Counted from the first letter of the stretch, positions 23,231-32,787 are shown. The stretch: DNA of 38,071 nucleotides from an uncultured Lachnospiraceae bacterium (GCA_947564645.1 CANOCU010000034.1:1-38071), one strand, 5' to 3'. The notes: generated by a model from the sequence alone, not told the origin. Numbers and translations are program-made.

Positions 23231-24934
23231 ATGGAAGGAATAGCAAAACTTCCCATGGGTATAGAAGATTTTGAAGAAATACGTTCCATGGGTTATTATT
23301 ATGTGGACAAGACAGGGCTGATCAGGACTCTTCTGGAAAATCCGTGTAAAGTGTGTCTGTTTACGCGGCCGAGACGTTTTGGGAAAACGCTGAATATGAG
23401 TATGTTAAAATATTTCTTTGAGACAGGCAGTGACCGCGGGCTTTTTGACGGTCTGGAGATCGCCGGTGAAACGGAAATCTGCGATGCCTATCTGGGGAAA
23501 CTTCCGGTGATCTCTCTGAGTTTAAAAAGCGCGGAGGGGAAAACTTTTGATAAGACAAGAAAAAAACTGCAGTCTATCATAGGGAATGAGGCAGTCAGGT
23601 TTTCATTCCTTTCAGAAAGCGACAGACTGAATGAAACGGAACGGCAGCAATATGCAAAACTAATCGAACTGGACGATGCGGGAGATTTTGCGATGTCAGG
23701 GGAACTGCTGGAAAACAGCCTGTTGATGCTGTCCCGGTTTCTGCATAAGCACTATGGGCAAAAAACGATTATTCTGATCGACGAGTATGATGTTCCGCTG
23801 GATAAGGCGTACCAGTCCGGTTACTATGACAGTATGGTAGATTTCATTAGAACACTGTTCGGTCAGGCGCTCAAGACAAACAGCAGCTTGTATTTTGCGG
23901 TCCTCACCGGATGTCTTCGGATCTCAAAGGAGAGTATTTTCACCGGGCTGAACAATCTAAACATATATACGGTGAAGGATATACAATATAATGAATATTT
24001 TGGCTTCATGGATACTGATGTCAGGAAGATGCTTGCCTATTATGGCTTTACGGATCGATATGACACTATAAAAGAGTGGTACGACGGTTATCGTTTTGGA
24101 AGTCTCGGTATTTACTGTCCATGGGATGTGGTAAGCTACTGTCATGCTTTGAAGATGAATCCTTTTTCCGTGCCTCAGAATTACTGGGTAAATACAAGCA
24201 GTAACACCATCGTCAGGAGATTTATAGAAAAGGCAAAGACTTCTGACAGAAATGAAATGGAACATCTGATCAACGGAGGCAGCGTCAGGAAGAGGATCCG
24301 ACAGGAATTGACGTACAGGGATATGGATACTAAGTTTGACAATCTATGGAGTTTTCTGTATATGACAGGATATCTGACACAGCAGGGAGAAGATGAGAAC
24401 GGGCTGACAGAACTGATCATTCCAAACAGGGAAATACGCTGGATTTATGCGGAGCAGATCCGGGATTGGTTTGAGGAGGAAACTTTAAGAGACAGCCGGA
24501 GGCTGTCGGATTTTTGTAATGCATTTCTGGAAAATGATACACGGGCTGTCGAGGAAGGCTTCAATGCATATCTTCGGAAAACCATCAGCATCCGCGATAC
24601 AAATGTAAAAAAGGAGATGAAGGAAAATTTTTATCATGGTATTCTGCTTGGACTTTTGGGAAGTATGGATGGCTGGAAGGTTAAGTCAAACGCCGAGGCC
24701 GGGGAAGGATACAGCGATATCAGCATAGAGATAGAGGAAAAGGAGACCGGTATCATTATTGAACTGAAATATGCCGAAAACGCGGCGTTTGATGAGAGCT
24801 GTAAGGCGGCACTGCAGCAGATCAACGACAGAAATTATGCAGAGATGCTCCTTGACGATGGGATGAAAATCATTCATAGATATGGAATCGCATGTTATAA
24901 AAAGCGCTGCAGGGTTATGTCGGATCGGTCCTGA
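23231..24934 (+). CDS. AAA-ATPase_like / PD-(D/E)XK nuclease-like protein (DUF1703 type)
   Basis: 567 residues. The N-terminal family signature LPMGIEDFEEIRSMGYYYVD is followed by the P-loop-like LFTRPRRFGKTLNMSML near residues 45-62. A Walker B-like strand reads TIILIDEYDVPLDKAY near 178. The C-terminal 110 residues form a PDDEXK_9 domain: GEGYSDISIEI supplies the aspartate and IIIELKYAENA the E-x-K motif. Such proteins are common in multiple copies in gut Clostridia and Bacteroidota, often in variable regions. Biological role is unknown; defence or mobile DNA functions have been suggested. The GAGGT site supports the start. It ends 139 bases before pth. Confidence 0.88.
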   Translation: MEGIAKLPMGIEDFEEIRSMGYYYVDKTGLIRTLLENPCKVCLFTRPRRFGKTLNMSMLKYFFETGSDRGLFDGLEIAGETEICDAYLGKLPVISLSLKSAEGKTFDKTRKKLQSIIGNEAVRFSFLSESDRLNETERQQYAKLIELDDAGDFAMSGELLENSLLMLSRFLHKHYGQKTIILIDEYDVPLDKAYQSGYYDSMVDFIRTLFGQALKTNSSLYFAVLTGCLRISKESIFTGLNNLNIYTVKDIQYNEYFGFMDTDVRKMLAYYGFTDRYDTIKEWYDGYRFGSLGIYCPWDVVSYCHALKMNPFSVPQNYWVNTSSNTIVRRFIEKAKTSDRNEMEHLINGGSVRKRIRQELTYRDMDTKFDNLWSFLYMTGYLTQQGEDENGLTELIIPNREIRWIYAEQIRDWFEEETLRDSRRLSDFCNAFLENDTRAVEEGFNAYLRKTISIRDTNVKKEMKENFYHGILLGLLGSMDGWKVKSNAEAGEGYSDISIEIEEKETGIIIELKYAENAAFDESCKAALQQINDRNYAEMLLDDGMKIIHRYGIACYKKRCRVMSDRS

Positions 24935-25073
24935 AGTTTCTGATTCTACTGATGGAACAGGAAATGAAACAGGAAGTGACCGGATATCAGAAGCTATAAG
25001 GGGAGGAAACGATATTTTGATTGCAAAGATCAAAGAATTATTTCACAAGAATACAGAATTACAGGAGGGCGGC

Positions 25074-25646
25074 ATGTACATTATCGCAGGCTTGGGGAAT
25101 CCGGACCGGAAGTATCAGAATACAAGGCATAACATCGGATTTGAAGTGATAGACGAGGTAGCGCGGAAGAACCAGATTACGGTAGGAGAGCGGAAACACA
25201 AGGCGCTCATCGGCAGGGGATATGTGGGCGGCCGGAAAGTATTGCTGGTGAAGCCCCAGACTTATATGAATTTGAGTGGTGAAAGTATCAGACAGGTCAT
25301 AGACTTTTATAAGGCAGACGAAAAGAGCGAACTGATCGTGATCGCGGACGACGTCAGTCTGGAACCGGGGCAGATCCGGATCCGCAAGAAGGGAAGCGCG
25401 GGCGGCCACAACGGACTGAAGAATATCATCCTGCATTTGGGGCACGATGAGTTTCAGCGCGTGAAGATGGGCGTGGGTGAGAAGCCTGACGGGTATGATC
25501 TGGCGGATTATGTGCTTGGACATTTTACGGACAAGGAGCGGGAGGTCATGGACGAGAGCATTGCGCGGGCGGTACAGGCGGTGGAAGTGATGATCGCGGA
25601 AGGGCCGGATGCGGCCATGAATCAATTCAATAAGAAGAATCATTGA
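25074..25646 (+). CDS. pth: Peptidyl-tRNA hydrolase
   Basis: Recycles tRNA from peptidyl-tRNA dropped off stalled ribosomes. 190 residues from ATG 25074, which has AGGAGG close upstream; the open frame continues back to 24882 but that part is not family-like. The catalytic His is in NTRHNIGF near residue 20, the substrate-binding Asn is in PQTYMNLSGESI, and the ADDVSLEPGQIRIRKKGSAGGHNGLKNI block with its catalytic-region Asp and Asn is intact. It precedes mfd with a 66-base gap, a conserved pth-mfd order in Bacillota. Confidence 0.97.
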   Translation: MYIIAGLGNPDRKYQNTRHNIGFEVIDEVARKNQITVGERKHKALIGRGYVGGRKVLLVKPQTYMNLSGESIRQVIDFYKADEKSELIVIADDVSLEPGQIRIRKKGSAGGHNGLKNIILHLGHDEFQRVKMGVGEKPDGYDLADYVLGHFTDKEREVMDESIARAVQAVEVMIAEGPDAAMNQFNKKNH

Positions 25647-25712
25647 GGGAAGGAAGCAGCGTTGCTGCGAAACAAGTTAAGAAAGCAGATAGCGGCATAA
25701 CGGAGGTAAGAT

Positions 25713-28700
25713 GTGAGGGCTTTACTGGCTCCCCTGGAAGAACTGGGAGAATATGAAGAGATTAAGAAGATGCTCGGAAAGGAGCAGGCCTGCATAGCGC
25801 TCAGCGGATGCGTGGATTCGCAGAAACTGCATATGGTCTACGGGATCGGCGATGGTTTTCGGAACAAGATCATCGTTACTTTTAATGATGTGCGGGCAAA
25901 GGAACTGTATGAAGATTATAAATTCTATGACCGGAATGTGATGCTGTATCCGGCCAAGGATCTGATCTTTTTTCAGGCGGATATCCACGGCAATCGGCTG
26001 ACCATGGAGCGGATCCGCTGCCTGCGCAGGCTGATGGAGGGCCGGCCGACCACGGTGATCACCACTTATGATGCGCTGATGGCGCCGCAGATTCCGATTG
26101 ATTCCTGGCGCCGGCATGTAATCCGTATCGACAGGCAGAGCGTCCTGGCGGAGGAAGCGCTGGCCACGCAGCTGGTGGAGCTTGGCTATGAGAAGAATTA
26201 TCAGGTGGAAGCGCCGGGGCAGTTCAGTATCCGCGGCGGTATTGTCGATATTTTCGATCTGACGGAGGAGAATCCCTATCGTATTGAGTTGTGGGGCGAG
26301 GATGTGGAGTCGATCCGCAGCTTCGATCTCTTAAGCCAGCGTTCCATTGAGAAGCTGGAATCGGTCACCATCTATCCGGCCACGGAGCTGATCCTGACCG
26401 ACGGAGAACTGCGAAGCGGTCTGAAAAAGATAGAAGCGGAGTGTAAGTCTCACGCTGCCCGCCTGCGGGAAGAAAGGAAGACGGAGGAAGCCCACCGGAT
26501 CGAGACGCAGATCAGGGAACTGGAGGAACAGCTGCTGGAACTGGGGCTGTCCCGGGGCGCGGTGAATCTGGAGAGTTATGTGCGTTATTTTTATCCGGAA
26601 CTTTCTACGTTCTTAGACTGTTTCGAGAACTTTTCCGCAGGGCCTGCGGGGCGGGGCGCAAGCTGCGTCTTCGTGGAGGAGCCGCTGCGGGTCAAGGAAC
26701 ATGCCTCGGCGGTGGAACTGGAGTTTCGGGAGAGCATGATGCACCGTCTGGAGAAGGGTTATATCCTGCCCGGGCAGATGAACATTCTGTACAGCGCGGA
26801 GGAGACGGCGGCCAGGATCGTCAGGGGACGGGTGGTGACGCTTTCCATGATGGACGGCAGGAATCCGCTGTTTAAGGCGGACAGGAAGTTTGACATCCAG
26901 ACCCGGAGCCTGTCTTCCTACAATAACAGTTTCGAGGCGCTGGTGAAAGATCTGGCGAATTATAAAAAAAGGGGCTACCGGATCCTGCTGCTTTCCGGCT
27001 CGCGGACAAGGGCGAAGCGGCTGGCGGAGGATCTGCAGGAACAGGAGATCAGCGCTTTCTATACGGAGGATCCCATGCGGGAGGTACAGCCGGGGGAAGT
27101 GATGACTTACTATGGCCGGGTGTTAAAAGGATTCGAGTATCCGCTGTTAAAATTTATCGTGATCTCGGAGAGCGATATCTTCGGCGCGGAAAAGAAGAAA
27201 AAGAAGAAGAAAAAAGTCTATCAGGGCCAGAAGATCAATGATTTCAATGAACTGCGGGTAGGGGATTACGTGGTACATGAGAGTCATGGACTGGGCATTT
27301 ACCAGGGGATCGAGAAGGTGGAGGTCGATAAGATCGTCAAGGATTATATGAAGATATCCTACCGGGACGGCGGCATCCTCTATGTGCTGGCCACGGGGCT
27401 TGACGTGATCCAGAAATATGCTTCCGCGGAGGCGGGAACGAAGCCGAAGTTAAATAAGCTGGGCACCCAGGAGTGGAATAAGACCAAGTCCAAGGTGCGC
27501 AGTGCGGTGGATGAGGTGGCGCAGGACCTGGTGGAACTGTATGCGGTAAGGCAGCAGAGCCAGGGCTTCCGGTATGGCAAGGATACGGTCTGGCAGCGGG
27601 AATTTGAGGAAATGTTTCCTTTTGAGGAGACGGAAGATCAGATCAGCGCGATTGCGGCCACCAAGGAGGACATGGAGAGTGACAAGATCATGGACCGCCT
27701 GATCTGCGGCGACGTGGGCTACGGCAAGACGGAGATCGCCATCCGGGCGGCCTTCAAGGCGGTGCAGGAGAACAAGCAGGTGGTCTATCTGGTGCCTACG
27801 ACCATTCTGGCGCAGCAGCATTATAATACGTTCGTGCAGCGGATGAAGGATTTTCCGGTGCGGATCGACCTGCTCTCCCGGTTCCGCACGGCGGCGGAAC
27901 AGAAGAAGACGATCGCGGATCTGAAAAAAGGCATGGTGGACATCGTCATCGGTACGCACCGGGTGCTGTCTGCGGATGTGGAGTATAAGGATCTGGGGCT
28001 TCTGATCATCGACGAGGAGCAGCGTTTCGGGGTGGCTCATAAAGAAAAGATCAAGAAGCTAAAGGAAAATGTGGACGTGCTGACGCTGACGGCTACGCCG
28101 ATCCCGCGGACCCTGCATATGAGTCTGATCGGGATCCGGGATATGAGCGTGTTGGAGGAGGCGCCGGGGGACAGACAGCCGATCCAGACTTTTGTCTGCG
28201 AATACAACGAGGAACTGGTGCGGGAGGCGATCGTCAGGGAACTGTCCCGGGAAGGGCAGGTTTACTATGTCTATAACCGGATCAACAATATCGCCGATGT
28301 GGCGGCTATGATCCAGAAGCTGGTGCCGGAAGCCAACGTGAGTTTCGCGCACGGCAGGATGAAGGAGAGCGAACTGGAACGCATCATGTATGATTTTATC
28401 GACGGCGAGATTGATGTGCTGGTGTCCACGACGATCATCGAGACGGGACTCGATATCTCCAACGTGAATACGATGATCATCCATGATTCGGATCAGATGG
28501 GGCTTTCCCAGCTGTACCAGCTGCGCGGCCGGGTGGGTCGTTCCAACCGGACGGCGTACGCCTTCCTGATGTATAAGAGAGACAAGATGTTGAAGGAGAT
28601 TGCGGAGAAGCGGCTGGGAGCGATCAAGGAATTTACGGAGCTGGGCAGCGGCTTTAAGATCGCCATGCGGGATCTGGAGATCCGGGGCGCCGGCAACCTG

Positions 28701-29279
28701 CTTGGCGCAAGGCAGCATGGGCATATGCAGGCGGTGGGATACGATCTGTACTGCAAGATGTTAAATGAGGCGGTGAAGAACCGGAAGGGAATCTCCACGA
28801 TCGAGGATTTCAATACGAGCATTGATCTGGAGGCGGATGCCTATATCCCGGCGTCTTATATCGTCAATGAGGTGCAGAAACTGGATATCTACAAAAGGAT
28901 CGCAGGGATCGAGAACGAGAAGGAATGCGACGATATGCGGGAGGAACTGTTAGATCGTTTCGGGGAGATTCCAAAGTCGGCGGAGAATCTGCTGCGGATC
29001 GCGCTGATCCGCTCCCATGCCCATAAGCTTTATATGCCGGAGGTGAAGGGGAAGGACGAGACGATCCGTTTTCAGCTGCGGCCGGATGCCCGGATCCGGG
29101 TGGAGAACATCCCGCGCCTGCTGCAGGCCTACGAGGGCAGGCTGCATTTCGAGCCGAAGGGTGTGCCGATGTTTCGGATGCGGTATAAGAAGTGCGGCGT
29201 GATCGAGAAGGATGAGGAACTGCTGCTGGGGCTTACGGAGGCGGTGCTAAAGGATATGGAGGAGCTGTTGCTGGAGTAG
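25713..29279 (+). CDS. mfd: Transcription-repair coupling factor
   Basis: Large DNA translocase, 1188 residues, that removes stalled RNA polymerase and recruits UvrA. The start is GTG at 25713 with GGAGG six bases upstream; the overlapping ATG at 25711 reads directly into a stop. The N-terminal UvrB-like region includes [15 protein letters not shown]. The RNA polymerase interaction domain is [20 protein letters not shown] near residue 515. The motor has Walker [12 protein letters not shown], Walker [27 protein letters not shown] and [11 protein letters not shown]. The C-terminal domain D7 follows. Unusually, a run of eight lysines (residues 494-501) precedes the interaction domain. Confidence 0.98.
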   Translation: MRALLAPLEELGEYEEIKKMLGKEQACIALSGCVDSQKLHMVYGIGDGFRNKIIVTFNDVRAKELYEDYKFYDRNVMLYPAKDLIFFQADIHGNRLTMERIRCLRRLMEGRPTTVITTYDALMAPQIPIDSWRRHVIRIDRQSVLAEEALATQLVELGYEKNYQVEAPGQFSIRGGIVDIFDLTEENPYRIELWGEDVESIRSFDLLSQRSIEKLESVTIYPATELILTDGELRSGLKKIEAECKSHAARLREERKTEEAHRIETQIRELEEQLLELGLSRGAVNLESYVRYFYPELSTFLDCFENFSAGPAGRGASCVFVEEPLRVKEHASAVELEFRESMMHRLEKGYILPGQMNILYSAEETAARIVRGRVVTLSMMDGRNPLFKADRKFDIQTRSLSSYNNSFEALVKDLANYKKRGYRILLLSGSRTRAKRLAEDLQEQEISAFYTEDPMREVQPGEVMTYYGRVLKGFEYPLLKFIVISESDIFGAEKKKKKKKKVYQGQKINDFNELRVGDYVVHESHGLGIYQGIEKVEVDKIVKDYMKISYRDGGILYVLATGLDVIQKYASAEAGTKPKLNKLGTQEWNKTKSKVRSAVDEVAQDLVELYAVRQQSQGFRYGKDTVWQREFEEMFPFEETEDQISAIAATKEDMESDKIMDRLICGDVGYGKTEIAIRAAFKAVQENKQVVYLVPTTILAQQHYNTFVQRMKDFPVRIDLLSRFRTAAEQKKTIADLKKGMVDIVIGTHRVLSADVEYKDLGLLIIDEEQRFGVAHKEKIKKLKENVDVLTLTATPIPRTLHMSLIGIRDMSVLEEAPGDRQPIQTFVCEYNEELVREAIVRELSREGQVYYVYNRINNIADVAAMIQKLVPEANVSFAHGRMKESELERIMYDFIDGEIDVLVSTTIIETGLDISNVNTMIIHDSDQMGLSQLYQLRGRVGRSNRTAYAFLMYKRDKMLKEIAEKRLGAIKEFTELGSGFKIAMRDLEIRGAGNLLGARQHGHMQAVGYDLYCKMLNEAVKNRKGISTIEDFNTSIDLEADAYIPASYIVNEVQKLDIYKRIAGIENEKECDDMREELLDRFGEIPKSAENLLRIALIRSHAHKLYMPEVKGKDETIRFQLRPDARIRVENIPRLLQAYEGRLHFEPKGVPMFRMRYKKCGVIEKDEELLLGLTEAVLKDMEELLLE

Positions 29280-29281
29280 CA

Positions 29282-30454
29282 GTGGACAGAAAGGACAATG
29301 GAGAGATGATTTATCTGGATAACGCGGCGACGACGCGGACGGCGCCGGAAGTGGTGGAGGCCATGCTGCCATATTTTACGGAGTATTACGGAAATGCGGG
29401 TAGTATCTATGGGCTGGGGAGTGAGAGCAAGAAGGCGCTCCTTGGGGCCAGGGAGACGATCGCGGGGACGCTGGGGGCGGAGACGAACGAGATCTACTTT
29501 ACGGCGGGCGGGTCGGAGTCGGACAACTGGGCGCTCAAGGCGGTATTTGAGGCGTGGCAGGATAAGGGACGGCATATCATTACCTCGAAGATCGAGCATC
29601 ATGCGGTGCTGCACACGTGCGAGTATCTGGAGAAGATGGGAGCGCAGATCACGTATCTGGATGTGGATGCGGAGGGGATCGTTGATCTTTTGCAGCTTGA
29701 GCGGGCGATCCGGCCAGATACGGTATTGATCTCGGTGATGGCGGCCAACAACGAGGTGGGGACGATTCAGCCGGTGAAGGAGATCGGGGCGATCGCGGCG
29801 GCGCATGGCATTTTGTTCCACACCGATGCGGTGCAGGCCTATGGACATCTGCTGATCGATGTGAAGGAATGTCACATCGACTTGTTGTCGGCAAGCGCGC
29901 ACAAATTTAACGGGCCTAAGGGCGTGGGATTTCTTTATATAGGACAGAAGGCGAGGATCCGCCCTCTGATCCATGGCGGGCAGCAGGAGCGGGGCAGACG
30001 TGCCGGCACGGAGAATGTGCCCGGGATCGTGGGGATGGCTGCTGCGGCAAAGAGAGCTTATGAGAATCCGGAGGAGCGGGCAAAGAAGGAACGGTTGCTG
30101 CGGGATTATCTGATCGGGCGGATAGAAGAATTGGTTCCTGACGTGACGCTTAACGGGCACAGGACGCGGCGTCTGCCGAATAACGTGAATTTCAGCTTTG
30201 CGGGCATGGAAGGCGAGACCATACTGATCATGCTGGATATGGCGGGGATCTGTGCTTCGGCCGGATCGGCCTGCACTTCGGGGGCGACGGATCCGTCTCA
30301 TGTGCTGCTGGCGATGGGATTGTCGAAAGAGCAGGCGCGGGGATCGGTGCGGTTTTCGCTCAGTGAGGAAAATACGATAGCGGAACTGGATCTTGTCGCG
30401 GAAGAACTGGCGCGGATCGTGGAGCGGGTCAGAGGATTGATGAAAATATGTTGA
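29282..30454 (+). CDS. Cysteine desulfurase, NifS/IscS family
   Basis: Pyridoxal-phosphate enzyme that takes sulfur from cysteine for Fe-S clusters or tRNA thiolation. 390 residues from GTG 29282, which has GGAG five bases upstream overlapping the end of mfd; the family-typical start MIYLDNAATT at ATG 29306 is an alternative. The PLP lysine is in SASAHKFNGPKGVGF near residue 205, the HTDAVQAYG motif is present, and the active-site cysteine lies in ASAGSACTSGA near residue 330. No IscU-type scaffold is adjacent, and I cannot say whether it is IscS, NifS or a tRNA-modification enzyme. Confidence 0.93.
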   Translation: MDRKDNGEMIYLDNAATTRTAPEVVEAMLPYFTEYYGNAGSIYGLGSESKKALLGARETIAGTLGAETNEIYFTAGGSESDNWALKAVFEAWQDKGRHIITSKIEHHAVLHTCEYLEKMGAQITYLDVDAEGIVDLLQLERAIRPDTVLISVMAANNEVGTIQPVKEIGAIAAAHGILFHTDAVQAYGHLLIDVKECHIDLLSASAHKFNGPKGVGFLYIGQKARIRPLIHGGQQERGRRAGTENVPGIVGMAAAAKRAYENPEERAKKERLLRDYLIGRIEELVPDVTLNGHRTRRLPNNVNFSFAGMEGETILIMLDMAGICASAGSACTSGATDPSHVLLAMGLSKEQARGSVRFSLSEENTIAELDLVAEELARIVERVRGLMKIC

Positions 30455-30490
30455 TAATCCTCTTTACACGGTATATACTAAGGATATACT
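30451..30490 (+). promoter_or_regulatory. mazEF promoter with 11-bp direct repeat operator
   Basis: TTGATA (30451-30456), 17 bases, TATACT (30474-30479). A second overlapping set is TTTACA (30463-30468), 16 bases, TATACT (30485-30490). TATACTA recurs with an 11-base period, and GTATATAC (30471-30478) is a palindrome. This arrangement fits autoregulation by the antitoxin. The promoter begins within the last codons of the preceding gene. Confidence 0.65.
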
Positions 30491-30507
30491 ACACAGGGAG
30501 GTTTTAT

Positions 30508-30750
30508 ATGCAGACACGGGTAAAAGAATGGGGAAACAGTCAGGGAATAAGATTGCCAAAGGAAGTATTGAAAAATGCAGGAATTTCGCTAAATGAAATT
30601 TTAGATATTAAGACATCAAATGGTGCAATTACATTGGTAAAACCATTTCGTCATAAAACATTAGAAGAAAGAGCTGAGGAATTTGACGGAGAATTAATGC
30701 TTGATGGAGAATATGATTGGGGCGAACCGGTTGGAAGAGAGGTGTGGTAA
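30508..30750 (+). CDS. mazE: MazE/PemI-type antitoxin (AbrB-like fold)
   Basis: 80 residues, start at 30508 with GGGAGG seven bases upstream. The N-terminal half is a swapped-hairpin AbrB-like DNA-binding fold (QTRVKEWGNSQGIRLPKEVL, then DIKTSNGAITLVKPF). The acidic C-terminal tail (ERAEEFDGELMLDGEYDWGE) is the toxin-neutralising part. The stop overlaps the toxin start as TAATG. AT content is higher than in the flanking core genes, consistent with an acquired module. Confidence 0.88.
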   Translation: MQTRVKEWGNSQGIRLPKEVLKNAGISLNEILDIKTSNGAITLVKPFRHKTLEERAEEFDGELMLDGEYDWGEPVGREVW

Positions 30751-31052
30751 TGGAACTTCTGCATCAAGGGGATATTTTGAAAATAGAGAAGATAAAACAT
30801 CCGGTCTTAGTTGTCAGTAAGAATTTTTTCAATACCAGCGGTGAGATAATTGGATGTCCTGTTATTTATAATTCTAAGCCAGGGCCTCTCCACATATGGA
30901 TCTCTACAGAAAATACAGAAGGATATATACATTGTGAAAAGCTTGGATTGTTGGATTTATCTATTCGCGGTCATAAAAAGATAGATAGGTTATCCATTTC
31001 CGAAATGATGATTATTTCGGATGCCATTCAGGGTATTTTTGAATATATATGA
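30750..31052 (+). CDS. mazF: MazF/PemK-type endoribonuclease toxin
   Basis: 100 residues, starting MELLHQGDILKIEKIKHPVL. The fold pattern of PemK/MazF is visible: the N-terminal strand with GDI, the VLVVSKNFFNT loop, the IGCPVIYNSKP strand, and the C-terminal CEKLGLLDLSIRGHKKIDRL segment. The usual GDIxWxx(D/N) and RP motifs are relaxed, so it is a divergent member and its cleavage site cannot be predicted. A strong terminator follows 21 bases after the stop, ending the two-gene operon. Confidence 0.82.
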   Translation: MELLHQGDILKIEKIKHPVLVVSKNFFNTSGEIIGCPVIYNSKPGPLHIWISTENTEGYIHCEKLGLLDLSIRGHKKIDRLSISEMMIISDAIQGIFEYI

Positions 31053-31073
31053 TGAAATTTATAAGATTGTTTC

Positions 31074-31104
31074 ATAGAGTCCGGATTATAGGACTCTATT
31101 TTTT
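31074..31104 (+). terminator. Rho-independent terminator after mazF
   Basis: The stem ATAGAGTCC/GGACTCTAT (31074-31082 with 31091-31099) is followed by a T run to 31104. Confidence 0.9.
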
Positions 31105-31217
31105 GTATCCTTATCTCAGAGAAGAACAGAAGTTCGACTGCCGGCGGAACAGGAATAGAGAATGAGACGTTCTGTGGTGGGCGGTCATCAGTAAGGGAAA
31201 GGGAAGAGGTAAGGATC

Positions 31218-31319
31218 ATGAAAGGTTATGCAGTGGAAAGTGGTTACATGGGATATGTGAACGGAGAATATATGTTGTTTGCCAGCGAGACGGATTATGC
31301 GGATTATGTGGAGAACTGA
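31218..31319 (+). CDS. Very small conserved-looking protein (33 aa)
   Basis: ATG 31218 has AGAGGTAAGG upstream. The 33 residues begin MKGYAVESGYMGYVNGEYML and end FASETDYADYVEN. The pattern of Tyr and Gly followed by an acidic end matches short conserved proteins of Lachnospiraceae that I recall as unannotated or hypothetical. No signal peptide or metal motif is present. It is too short to assign by composition alone, and its reality rests on the ribosome binding site and recall of similar sequences. Confidence 0.6.
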   Translation: MKGYAVESGYMGYVNGEYMLFASETDYADYVEN

Positions 31320-31341
31320 GGTACATGGAAACCAAATAGGC

Positions 31342-31370
31342 TTTACACTTTTTTACCAATCCGCTATAAT
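31342..31370 (+). promoter_or_regulatory. Promoter for the 68-residue protein
   Basis: TTTACA (31342-31347), exactly 17 bases, TATAAT (31365-31370). The start codon at 31412 lies about 42 bases beyond the -10. Confidence 0.8.
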
Positions 31371-31411
31371 AAGATCAACAGGTCAATAGTTGCTTAAGAA
31401 GGCGGTGAACG

Positions 31412-31618
31412 ATGGAGGTATTAGAGGAAATGAATAATGCTGAAATAATGCAGAGAGCCATGGATGATTTCAGAGAAGTGCAGGAATACATGGCAACCGC
31501 AAAGGAAGAAAACGCTATGAAGACTTATGCAAAATTGAAACGGAAATATACATCCCTGAAAGCATTGCTTAATAGTCTGGGTGTTAATATGACAGATATT
31601 GATGAAATAAAAGAATAA
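31412..31618 (+). CDS. Small helical hypothetical protein (68 aa)
   Basis: The ATG at 31412 has AAGGCGGTG upstream. The protein is predicted to be all-helical and highly charged (MNNAEIMQRAMDDFREVQEY, ENAMKTYAKLKRKYTSLKAL), with a short hydrophilic tail (VNMTDIDEIKE). It has no cysteines or membrane helix. I do not recognise the family. A strong promoter of its own suggests it is truly expressed. It stands alone between the 33-residue gene and the cell-wall cluster. Confidence 0.65.
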   Translation: MEVLEEMNNAEIMQRAMDDFREVQEYMATAKEENAMKTYAKLKRKYTSLKALLNSLGVNMTDIDEIKE

Positions 31619-32016
31619 TCATACTGTAAACAGTCAACCGGAAGGTGCAGGGCCTATTGATTTATTGAGGCTTTACACCTTTTTATAGTTAACGGCATTA
31701 GAAATTTCGTTTACAATCGACCGCCTCGCTGCTGCCTTATACTTTCTGCGATTTTAGTAATATGGGACAAAAACATGATTGCCAAATAATGGGCGGGGGT
31801 ATATGATAAATCATAGTGTGTTGGGTAAAATAGAATAGGGATCCGTGTTGCGGCAGGAATGCGGTGTGCATAGACTATACTGAGCGTCAGATAAATCTGC
31901 CTCCTGGCATGGCAGGATAACACAATAACAGAACAGCGGCAGAGTATATCGGTCGTGGCATTCCGGCGGCTATGCCTGCTGCGGGATTTATATTTGACAG
32001 ATCGTTGGGGTAAGAC
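31619..32016. other. Intergenic region upstream of the alpha/beta hydrolase
   Basis: Nearly 400 bases. AGGCTTTACAC followed by a T run (31668-31687) repeats the -35 region of the promoter at 31338-31357, with 18 of 20 bases identical, but lacks a clear -10. A TATACT at 31876-31881 and a TTGACA at 31994 have no suitable partners. The reverse-strand frame at 31711-31923 has no ribosome binding site and no recognisable protein. I see no gene. Confidence 0.5.
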
Positions 32017-32787
32017 GTGGTTAAGAAGATTGATTCAATAGCGGTAAACTATATAGATGAAGGGGAAGGCGACATCATTCTGCTGCTGCATGGATGGGGG
32101 GCCAATATTACCCTGTATGCGGGCATGATCCGTGTATTGGCACAAAGTCACAGGGTGATCGCGCCGGACCTGCCGGGGTTCGGGAAGACGCCGGAGCCGC
32201 CGGAGGCGTGGTGCGTGGATGATTATGTGAATTTTGTAGTGCGGTTTATGGCATCGTTCCGGGCATCGAAGATCAGTATTGTGGTGCATTCTTTCGGCGG
32301 AAGAGTGTTCTTTAAGATGAATGCCAGGCAGCGGCTGCCTTTCGCGATCGAGAAGGCGGTCCTGATCGACAGCGCGGGTATTCTGCCGAAGAAGAGTTTC
32401 CGGCAGAAGCTGAGTCTGCGGTGTTATAAGATCGGGCGTGCGGTCATGAGTACGAAGGTGTTGCATTTCCTGTATCCAGATGCGGTGGAGGATATGAGGC
32501 GCAGACGGGGATCTGCGGATTATAACAATGCCACGCCGACCATGCGGGCGACGCTTGTGAAGGTGGTAAATGAGGACTTGGAGCCGCTTATGCATCTGGT
32601 GAAATGTCCCACGCTTCTGATCTGGGGCGACCGGGATACGGCGACGCCGCTGTCGGATGCGAAGCGGATGGAAGAACTGATACCGGATGCAGGTCTGGTG
32701 GTCTGCGAAGGCGCGGGACACTTTTCCTTTGCGGAACAGGCGCCGAAGGTACATGGGGCGTTGGAGGCATTTTTCAGTACGTTATAA
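32017..32787 (+). CDS. Alpha/beta hydrolase
   Basis: 256 residues from GTG 32017, with GGGG about seven bases upstream. The oxyanion loop is LLLHGWGAN near residue 25, the nucleophile elbow is VVHSFGGRVF with serine near residue 92, the acid is in LIWGDRDTATPL near 208, and the catalytic histidine is in GAGHFSFAEQ near 235. The family's elbow is usually GxSxG; here H-S-F-G-G is intact. A lid region (about 120-180) is helical and basic. It is directly upstream of a MurF-like ligase with a 34-base gap, which suggests a cell-wall or esterase role, though the substrate is unknown. Confidence 0.88.
   Translation: MVKKIDSIAVNYIDEGEGDIILLLHGWGANITLYAGMIRVLAQSHRVIAPDLPGFGKTPEPPEAWCVDDYVNFVVRFMASFRASKISIVVHSFGGRVFFKMNARQRLPFAIEKAVLIDSAGILPKKSFRQKLSLRCYKIGRAVMSTKVLHFLYPDAVEDMRRRRGSADYNNATPTMRATLVKVVNEDLEPLMHLVKCPTLLIWGDRDTATPLSDAKRMEELIPDAGLVVCEGAGHFSFAEQAPKVHGALEAFFSTL

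Noticed and set aside
23061-23243. 60-residue frame before the AAA/PD-(D/E)XK gene
   Set aside because: No ribosome binding site, overlaps the real start, and contains the likely promoter of the next gene.
24882-25073. N-terminal extension of pth
   Set aside because: The upstream 64 codons overlap the previous gene and are not Pth-like; a strong AGGAGG site marks the start at 25074.
29129-30301. 390-residue reverse-strand frame opposite the cysteine desulfurase
   Set aside because: Arg/His/Pro-rich composition typical of an antisense shadow of a GC-rich gene; no family motif.
31711-31923. Reverse-strand 70-residue frame in the intergenic region
   Set aside because: No ribosome binding site and no recognisable features; tyrosine and histidine distribution looks random.
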